Source of the DNA: Clostridia bacterium
Lineage (GTDB): Bacteria > Bacillota > Clostridia > Christensenellales > Borkfalkiaceae
DNA: 5,242 nucleotides
NCBI GenBank assembly: GCA_029063275.1
Contig: JAIDOO010000211.1
Location: 1 to 5,242 of the forward strand
Direction: 5' to 3'
Part shown: one piece after another, positions 1-3,919 of the stretch
How positions within the stretch are numbered: the stretch's first letter is position 1
Layout of the letters: each line of letters begins with the position of its first letter
Notes under the pieces: model-generated
What the model saw: the letters and a program-made list of their open reading frames with translations, nothing else
The model's database searches: none
What the model was told of the DNA's origin: nothing
Program-made: the position numbers and the translations under genes

Positions 1-1
1 C

Positions 2-250
2 ATTAAGAACAGTCAGTACACGTTCATTTTCAAATTGTCCGCGCCCGATATGAAAGACGTCTTGGACGTTTATCGCGCAGGCGACAGCTTTAACGAAGAA
101 GAACAACGTATGATTATTTCGGCTGTAACGGGGCAGGCGTTTTTCGTAGGCTCTACCGAGCTTCGCGCTTGCGTTCGCATACAGGCAGGAAATTGTGCAA
201 AGGAATTATTCAGCGAAGAAAAGAAAGAGGAGGAAAATAGTGAGAGTTAA
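2..250 (+). CDS. VirB4/TraC-like conjugation ATPase, C-terminal fragment (5' end outside window)
   Basis: The frame is open from the left edge and ends at TAA 248-250, giving the last 82 residues of a longer protein. The pattern resembles the C-terminus of VirB4/TraC-type ATPases: a strand of the type NSQYTFIFKLSAP, a helix with VLDVYRAGDSFNEEEQRMI, then a G-rich strand turn (VTGQAFFVGSTELRACVRIQAG). In that family this follows the last ATPase-core motifs, which would lie upstream, so no Walker motif is visible here. The family energises type IV secretion at the inner face of the membrane. The final residues are a Glu/Lys-rich tail (SEEKKEEENSES), encoded where the ribosome binding site of the next gene also lies. 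A TTG at 35 could be read as a start, but the coding pattern continues to its left, so the gene is treated as partial. The family assignment is from sequence pattern alone. Confidence 0.68.
   Translation: MKNSQYTFIFKLSAPDMKDVLDVYRAGDSFNEEEQRMIISAVTGQAFFVGSTELRACVRIQAGNCAKELFSEEKKEEENSES
227..233 (+). promoter_or_regulatory. Ribosome binding site deciding the GTG start at 240
   Basis: GAGGAGG lies 6 bases before GTG 240-242. An earlier in-frame GTG at 195 has no comparable site and would put a highly basic 15-residue extension before the signal peptide, so 240 is preferred. The site lies inside the end of the upstream gene, which suggests translational coupling. Confidence 0.85.
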
Positions 251-2294
251 AACAAAAGGCATTTTGACGGGCGCGATGTTTGTCTTGATTATGGCTTTGC
301 TTGTATTGCTCGCGGTGTTTACCGACACGCCTACAACGGCAAGTGCCGCGACCACGCCGAAATACGCAGTAGCGTTCAATTATTCGGCTACATATACTTA
401 TGGAACGGGCGGCGGTGTTACAAATTCGCCGAGTTCGGGGACGGGCGTTTATAGCGCGTCGTTTACTTGGGGCGCGAACAAGTCGCGCTATACGCTTTCC
501 GTTTCTATGTATGGAAGTTCGGCATCGGGTACAGGCTCTTTTGTAAACGGCGGATTCATAGATTCGACGGAAGTTACGATAGAAGTATCGTCGAGCGTCA
601 GCACAAGCGTAACGATTACCAATTCAAGCGGTACAAAGGTCGGATCGGGAACAAAAAAAGCAACAGCAAGCGGCTTGACGGAAGATACATATACGGTAAA
701 AATCTCGGCAAGCGGTGGTGGTGCAGTAAATTCACGCGCAGGTTGGGGCGCAAGCATTAGCTGTAATTTTGAGTTCAAGATAGACGGAAGTGCGCCTACA
801 ATCAGCGGTGCGAGTACGTCCACGACGGGCAAGTACACAAACAACACGTTTACCGTAACGGCGACAGATAGCGCGAGCGGTGTGAAAGCAGTCTATATGA
901 AAGCTCCGAATAATAGCACGTTCTATTCGGTGGGCGGCAATTCTACAACGGTCAATAAAGGAAGCGCAAACGGGCGTTATACGTTCTATGCCGAAGATAA
1001 TGCAGGAAATAAGTCGGGGTACTATTATGTAAACTTCGACGATACGCCGCCAACTTTGACTTGCGTGGGCGCGAGCTTCGGCTCGAACACGAACGCAGGC
1101 TTTACCGTAAAGGCGGAAGATAATTTGGGTAGCGTAACGCTGTACCGTAAATTAGACGACGGGAATTGGGTTGCGAGCGGCAGCAGTTATACGGTGGCAA
1201 ACACAGCGGAGGACGGAACGTATTACTTTTACGCAACAGACGGAAGTTACGGTAATAAGACGAGCGAGTTGTGGGTACAGCTCGGCGCGGAATTAAGCGG
1301 CGAGTTCGTTAAGTCTGACACGGACAACAGCGTGTACTTCACTTGGGACAGATCCGCGTGGACAGCAACGCTTGACGGTAAAGCCTACACCAAAGGAACG
1401 TGGATCAGAACGGAAGGGGAACATACGATAAAGTTATCTTCCAAAACAAAAAGCGCGGTTTACCCTTACACCATAGACCACTACTATGTAGAATCGGTAG
1501 AAAAGCCGACTTGCACAACCGAAGGGTATTTGCAGTATGACTGTATTCAATGCGGATATAGTTATACGAATTACTCCATAGAGGAAACGGGACATTATTA
1601 CGTTGCTTCGACGGTTGCACCGACTTGTACGGACGGTGGCTATACCGTTTACACTTGTACGCGGTGCGGCGACAGCTATACGGACAATTACACACATCCG
1701 CTTGGGCATAACTATGAAGCGTCTTATCAGCCTGCGACTTGTACGGACTATGGAAAGACGGTGTTCACTTGTCAAGTATGCGGTAGCGGTTATTACGAAA
1801 CGGACGGAACGTACCCGACAGGGCATAACTACAATAACGAAGTAATAACCGCGCCCACTTGTACAACGGACGGATTACGCAGAAGCACTTGCGAGAGTTG
1901 CGGTCATACTTTTGATACAAAAATCACGGCTAACGGGCATAACTATAATATAACGGAGTCATCTTCGGCAAACGGCAAGACAACGAGGACTTATACTTGT
2001 ACGGTCTGCGGTCATAGCTACAAACAAGAGCTTGGCGACCAATACGAAGAAGTAACGAATTACGTTGAGTATCTGTTTGAACAGTATGAGCCGTATATGT
2101 GGTGGGTGCTGTTAGCTTCGGCAGGAATTTGGAGTATCGTGATGGGCGTATTCTTTGCTATCGCGCAAAAGAACGAGGACAAAGAAAAATCCAAAAAGAT
2201 GATTATTAACTATGTCGTCGGGTTGGTTGTCATAGCGGTCATTATCGTTGCTTGCCCGTTCCTTATAAGAGGAATAGCGGCACTTGTAACGTAA
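240..2294 (+). CDS. Large surface protein: signal peptide, Ig-like domains, Cys repeats, C-terminal VirB2-like membrane hairpin
   Basis: 684 residues from GTG 240. Seen in order: a signal peptide with basic start MRVKTKG, hydrophobic core about 8-27 and likely cleavage after ASA (about residue 36); a Ser/Thr/Gly-rich beta domain (37-183); two bacterial Ig-like domains (about 184-267 and 268-349), each with a 'D..PPT'-type start and a 'YTFYAEDNAGN'-like or 'YYFYATDGSYGN' end; a linking domain (350-413); five Cys-containing repeats (414-599); and two hydrophobic helices (about 621-643 and 654-682) joined by the charged loop QKNEDKEKSKK. No LPXTG anchor is present, so the hairpin is the likely anchor. 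With a cleaved signal peptide and a positive loop inside, both ends are outside the cell, which is the topology of VirB2 pilins. The gene overlaps the VirB4-like gene by 11 bases and so probably belongs to the transfer operon. Inferred role: adhesin or pilus-associated surface component for mating. I do not recognise the whole protein, and the pilin link rests on topology and position only. Confidence 0.8.
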   Translation: MRVKTKGILTGAMFVLIMALLVLLAVFTDTPTTASAATTPKYAVAFNYSATYTYGTGGGVTNSPSSGTGVYSASFTWGANKSRYTLSVSMYGSSASGTGSFVNGGFIDSTEVTIEVSSSVSTSVTITNSSGTKVGSGTKKATASGLTEDTYTVKISASGGGAVNSRAGWGASISCNFEFKIDGSAPTISGASTSTTGKYTNNTFTVTATDSASGVKAVYMKAPNNSTFYSVGGNSTTVNKGSANGRYTFYAEDNAGNKSGYYYVNFDDTPPTLTCVGASFGSNTNAGFTVKAEDNLGSVTLYRKLDDGNWVASGSSYTVANTAEDGTYYFYATDGSYGNKTSELWVQLGAELSGEFVKSDTDNSVYFTWDRSAWTATLDGKAYTKGTWIRTEGEHTIKLSSKTKSAVYPYTIDHYYVESVEKPTCTTEGYLQYDCIQCGYSYTNYSIEETGHYYVASTVAPTCTDGGYTVYTCTRCGDSYTDNYTHPLGHNYEASYQPATCTDYGKTVFTCQVCGSGYYETDGTYPTGHNYNNEVITAPTCTTDGLRRSTCESCGHTFDTKITANGHNYNITESSSANGKTTRTYTCTVCGHSYKQELGDQYEEVTNYVEYLFEQYEPYMWWVLLASAGIWSIVMGVFFAIAQKNEDKEKSKKMIINYVVGLVVIAVIIVACPFLIRGIAALVT
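1479..2033 (+). repeat. Five tandem ~38-residue Cys repeats within the surface protein
   Basis: Units begin at the His codons at 1479, 1593, 1707, 1824 and 1938, spaced 114, 114, 117 and 114 bases. The consensus is H-N/Y-Y, about 7 residues, then P-T-C-T, G-Y/K-T, T-C-x-x-C-G, S-Y, ending T-G before the next His. Units 1-4 have three Cys each; unit 5 keeps TCTVCG but has lost the first Cys (SSSANGKTTR in its place). Repeats of this type are widespread in clostridial surface proteins. DNA-level similarity persists (GGGCATAACTA before units 3-5, ACTTGTACGGAC in units 2 and 3), which suggests expansion by duplication. Confidence 0.85.
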
Positions 2295-2302
2295 GCAAAA
2301 TT

Positions 2303-2345
2303 ATCGGCACGGTTGCGCTCGGTAACGGGCGCAACTAATACCGAT
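2303..2345 (+). other. Strong hairpin with GUAA (GNRA) tetraloop after the surface-protein gene
   Basis: GTTGCGCTCG (2312-2321) pairs with CGGGCGCAAC (2326-2335) over 10 positions, one being U-G, around the loop GTAA (2322-2325). An outer helix ATCGG (2303-2307) with CCGAT (2341-2345) encloses it. It begins 9 bases after the stop codon. No run of T follows directly (the next bases are GAAAAACTTTTGG), so it is not a standard intrinsic terminator. It could protect the 3' end of the message, cause pausing, or be a weak terminator. Confidence 0.6.
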
Positions 2346-2387
2346 GAAAAACTTTTGGGATTCGCAAAAGAATTTACGCAAAACCTA

Positions 2388-2416
2388 TTGACAAAAGAAA
2401 CGAACAAGTCTATAAT
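2388..2416 (+). promoter_or_regulatory. Consensus sigma-A promoter for the tnpV-like operon
   Basis: TTGACA (2388-2393), a 17-base spacer, then TATAAT (2411-2416): all twelve hexamer bases match the vegetative sigma-factor consensus at the ideal spacing. Transcription is expected to start near 2423, about 45 bases before the ATG at 2468. Such a perfect promoter usually needs a repressor if the product is not to be made constantly, which fits the palindrome directly downstream. Confidence 0.88.
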
Positions 2417-2425
2417 AAGTGTACA

Positions 2426-2441
2426 GTCGTATCAATACGAC
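2426..2441. promoter_or_regulatory. Palindromic putative operator at the start of transcription
   Basis: GTCGTAT (2426-2432) and ATACGAC (2435-2441) are perfect 7-base inverted arms around CA. The site begins 10 bases after the -10 box, about +4 to +19, a position where a bound protein would block transcription. The RHH-like protein at 3217-3441, last gene of this operon, is the obvious candidate ligand, but that is inference. A small 5' RNA hairpin is the alternative reading. Confidence 0.55.
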
Positions 2442-2467
2442 GAAATACAAAACCGCAGGAGGTTATT

Positions 2468-2821
2468 ATGAACAAGACAGAGATTTTGAGAAAGGCGCAG
2501 AGCGACGAGGGTATGACCGTTGCGGAGATTAAAGCGTACCGCACAATGGTAGAGCAGAAACCGCAGGTGTACGGCAAGTACGGAACGCTCAGATTGCAAT
2601 GCTTAAAAGACAAGGGTATCGATTGGACGATAGCCAACCTTCCCGAATACTTGCACGGTATCGACAGGCAGGCGGAACAGATGTACGAAGTAATGTACGC
2701 GAAGCTGTCCGAATCCGAGCAATTCAAAAAGTCGGGCGACTTCTTGAAAGACTTGCAAATCGAAACGGAGAAAAAACGCCGTATCGAAGAAGAAATCTTG
2801 AACGAGCTTGTGTATGCGTAA
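2468..2821 (+). CDS. TnpV-like transposon-encoded protein
   Basis: 117 residues, start ATG 2468 with AGGAGG at 2457-2462 five bases upstream. The segment from residue 35 on, YGKYGTLRLQCLKD, then LPEYLHGIDRQAEQ, a helical stretch and the end IEEEILNELVYA, follows the TnpV pattern (GKYG..R, then L..HL..ID..A, and a final A.EIVLNELIY-like end). TnpV proteins occur in Tn4451-like elements of clostridia beside TnpX recombinases; their biochemical role is not established. The first 34 residues (with MTVAEIKAYRTMVE) look different from typical members, which could be a family variant. It is first in a three-gene operon behind the consensus promoter, followed after 12 bases by the recombinase-like gene. 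The protein is predicted mostly helical, cytoplasmic, without membrane segments. Family assignment is from remembered motif pattern, not a search. Confidence 0.72.
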   Translation: MNKTEILRKAQSDEGMTVAEIKAYRTMVEQKPQVYGKYGTLRLQCLKDKGIDWTIANLPEYLHGIDRQAEQMYEVMYAKLSESEQFKKSGDFLKDLQIETEKKRRIEEEILNELVYA

Positions 2822-2833
2822 GGAGAGCAGATT

Positions 2834-3217
2834 ATGAAAAGAGTAGCGATTTATATTCGTAAAGCGGCAAAAGCTGACGAGGAAATTGTGCGGAAGGAAA
2901 CGGAATTATTAAAAAGCTATGCTTGCGCGCAGGGCGGTACGGTTATTGATACATATATAGACAACGGTTACAGCGGTATGAGAAAATGTCGCCCCGAATT
3001 AGATCGACTGTTGAAAGCCTGCAATCGCGGAAATATAGATGACGTGCTTATTTTGCGAGAAAGCGAATTGACGCGGAACAGAGAACATCTGTTGAAACTT
3101 TGCGATACTTTGCAAAAATATGGCGTAGAGTTGACCTTTATGGAAAGTGGGAAAGTTGACTATTCCGTAAACAATATGCTATTATCTATGTCGAAGAAAT
3201 TCAAAGGATATGTATAA
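2834..3217 (+). CDS. Serine recombinase N-terminal domain protein, probably catalytically inactive
   Basis: 127 residues, start ATG 2834 with AAGGAG at 2820-2825 overlapping the stop of the previous gene. The protein covers the resolvase/invertase N-terminal domain almost alone: VAIYIRK (4-10), the YIDNGYSG turn (41-48), RPELDRLL (53-60), then ILRESELTRN (73-82). In active enzymes the nucleophilic serine follows in the motif Y.R.S; here that position is Ala11 (RKAA). The later motif normally reads D/S-R-L/F-G-R-N; here it is S-E-L-T-R-N, so one catalytic Arg is Glu78 while Arg81 remains. Arg9 and Arg53 also remain. There is no recombinase domain or zinc ribbon after it, and it ends cleanly at a stop next to the following start. 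Strand exchange is therefore not expected; binding to an active recombinase as a modulator is possible. The gene is intact in length and in an operon, which argues against simple decay. Confidence 0.8.
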   Translation: MKRVAIYIRKAAKADEEIVRKETELLKSYACAQGGTVIDTYIDNGYSGMRKCRPELDRLLKACNRGNIDDVLILRESELTRNREHLLKLCDTLQKYGVELTFMESGKVDYSVNNMLLSMSKKFKGYV

Positions 3218-3441
3218 TGGAACGCAAAGTCAGTACGCCCGAAAGGGAAAGAAAGCGCACCTATGAGGAAAAGCATAGGGACGAGAGAAAGGCAAAATGC
3301 AAAGTATGGGGAACAAGCGTTGACCGCAAGTGGGCGGACGAAATCGACGAATTTTTGAAAAAACACGGTATAACAAAGGTTGCCGTTATAGCGGCAGGCT
3401 TTGAAGCCTTGAAAGAACAGTTTGAGCCAAAAGACTGTTAG
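3217..3441 (+). CDS. Small ribbon-helix-helix-like DNA-binding protein
   Basis: 74 residues, start ATG 3217 overlapping the previous stop by one base (TAATG), with AAAGGA at 3203-3208. A basic, charged N-terminal arm (ERERKRTYEEKHRDERKAK) is followed by a possible strand CKVWGTSVD (28-36), a helix KWADEIDEFLKKHG (38-51) and a second helix from ITKVAVIAAGFEALKEQ (52-68). This strand-helix-helix order with a short turn between helices is the layout of Arc/MetJ-type repressors and of relaxosome accessory proteins. As last gene of an operon with a promoter-proximal palindrome it could be an autorepressor. It could equally be a DNA-packaging or mobilisation accessory protein. No closer family is recognised. 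Confidence 0.65.
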   Translation: MERKVSTPERERKRTYEEKHRDERKAKCKVWGTSVDRKWADEIDEFLKKHGITKVAVIAAGFEALKEQFEPKDC

Positions 3442-3484
3442 CCTAATCGGTAGGCGCAAAGAATAAAACAATTGAATAATTCAA
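3441..3484. other. Two small inverted repeats before the terminator
   Basis: GCCTA (3441-3445) and TAGGC (3451-3455) flank five bases right at the stop codon of the RHH-like gene. TTGAATAATTCAA (3472-3484) is a 13-base palindrome with a single central base. Both are short and may be chance; they could be protein-binding sites or small RNA structures preceding the terminator. Confidence 0.3.
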
Positions 3485-3489
3485 GTAAT

Positions 3490-3519
3490 ATGGCGAGAGT
3501 TTAGCTCTCGCCATTTTTT
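3490..3519 (+). terminator. Intrinsic terminator of the tnpV-like operon
   Basis: ATGGCGAGAG (3490-3499) and CTCTCGCCAT (3505-3514) form a perfect GC-rich stem with the five-base loop TTTAG, followed by T3514-T3519. It lies 48 bases after the last stop codon and separates the three-gene operon from the tnpW-like gene. Confidence 0.93.
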
Positions 3520-3520
3520 A

Positions 3521-3568
3521 TGTCCGTAAATTTAATGAGCGGACAAGTTACACAGACAAGCAGTCTGT
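3521..3568. promoter_or_regulatory. Two adjacent inverted repeats upstream of the tnpW-like gene
   Basis: TGTCCG (3521-3526) pairs with CGGACA (3540-3545) over a 13-base loop. Seven bases later ACAGAC (3552-3557) pairs with GTCTGT (3563-3568) over AAGCA. A TATATT at 3572-3577 could be a -10 box, but no good -35 is seen, so the promoter of the next gene is unclear. Possible roles are operator, leader RNA or recombination site; none can be chosen from sequence. Confidence 0.4.
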
Positions 3569-3618
3569 TCATATATTTATAGGGAGTTTTATTCGCCTAA
3601 AAAGACAAAAGGGGGAAT

Positions 3619-3804
3619 ATGAAAACAGATAAAAAAACAGACAATACCAATACTCAAATAGAAAATCATCCGACTTCTCAACGCAGGTGCGAAATCAATG
3701 GGAAGCGTTTTTTGATTACAAGGCATTTTGAGGGCGACAAGGATTTGTCAACGCTTATGACGGAGATTGCAATCAGTCGCGCAAACAGAGAAATGGGTTT
3801 GTAA
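3619..3804 (+). CDS. Small TnpW-like transposon protein
   Basis: 61 residues, start ATG 3619 with the purine-rich AAAAGGGGGAA just before it. The N-terminal third is polar and probably disordered (KTDKKTDNTNTQIENHPTSQRR). It is followed by CEINGKRFLITRHFEGDKD (a strand pair) and the helix LSTLMTEIAISRANREM. This arrangement, a Lys/Thr/Asn-rich start, 'I.G..Y/F.V..HF' and a short terminal helix, resembles the small TnpW proteins found beside TnpX recombinases in clostridial elements. Position directly before a TnpX-type gene supports this. Function is unknown; a small accessory or regulator of recombination is a reasonable guess. The protein is too short for a firm assignment without a profile search. 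Confidence 0.55.
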   Translation: MKTDKKTDNTNTQIENHPTSQRRCEINGKRFLITRHFEGDKDLSTLMTEIAISRANREMGL

Positions 3805-3830
3805 TTATTCGTAAAATTCACTCTATAATC

Positions 3831-3859
3831 TTGCAAAGTAGTAATAGTTGTGGTATAAT
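3831..3859 (+). promoter_or_regulatory. Extended -10 promoter of the recombinase gene
   Basis: TTGCAA (3831-3836), 17 bases, then TATAAT (3854-3859) preceded by TGG, giving an extended -10 (TGGTATAAT). Transcription would start near 3866, about 41 bases before the ATG. A second TATAAT at 3824-3829 has no recognisable -35 partner. Confidence 0.72.
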
Positions 3860-3882
3860 AAATCTACCAAAACTCAACTATT
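3843..3882. promoter_or_regulatory. Interrupted dyad spanning the recombinase -10 box
   Basis: AATAGTTG (3843-3850) and CAACTATT (3875-3882) are perfect 8-base inverted arms. Inside them TGGTA (3851-3855) and TACCA (3865-3869) form a second pair, offset by five unpaired bases (AAACT). The dyad encloses the -10 box and expected start, so it fits an operator better than an RNA structure, because the left arm lies upstream of the transcript. Confidence 0.5.
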
Positions 3883-3919
3883 TGCTTTGACAGAAAAGGA
3901 GGTTAAATGTCAAAGCAAA
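3881..3919 (+). promoter_or_regulatory. 12-bp perfect inverted repeat with RBS in the loop and start codon at the stem edge
   Basis: TTTGCTTTGACA (3881-3892) is exactly complementary to TGTCAAAGCAAA (3908-3919). The 15-base loop (3893-3907) contains AAGGAGG (3896-3902) and the A of the ATG, while the T and G of the ATG lie in the first two stem pairs. In the message this would present the Shine-Dalgarno sequence in a loop but tie up the start codon and codons 2-5, suggesting translational control of the recombinase. A DNA-binding role is also possible. Confidence 0.75.

Noticed and set aside
195..242. Upstream GTG start at 195 for the surface-protein gene
   Set aside because: No good ribosome binding site, and it would add a basic 15-residue extension before the signal peptide. 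GTG 240 has GAGGAGG at ideal spacing.
488..1845. Open frames on both strands inside the surface-protein gene (such as 488-847 minus, 1405-1695 minus, 1434-1826 minus, 1603-1845 plus)
   Set aside because: They overlap a convincing gene with domains and repeats, have Arg/Cys-rich or featureless translations, and no RBS or operon logic.
2410..2727. Minus-strand open frame opposite the tnpV-like gene
   Set aside because: It is antisense to a gene with a recognised family pattern and a perfect promoter; the translation shows no family features.
3520..3582. 20-codon reading frame starting at ATG 3520
   Set aside because: It begins directly after the terminator T-tract, has no ribosome binding site and overlaps inverted repeats.
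3824..3829. Extra TATAAT as an additional promoter
   Set aside because: No -35-like hexamer at 16-18 bases upstream; the TATAAT at 3854 with TTGCAA and an extended -10 is better.
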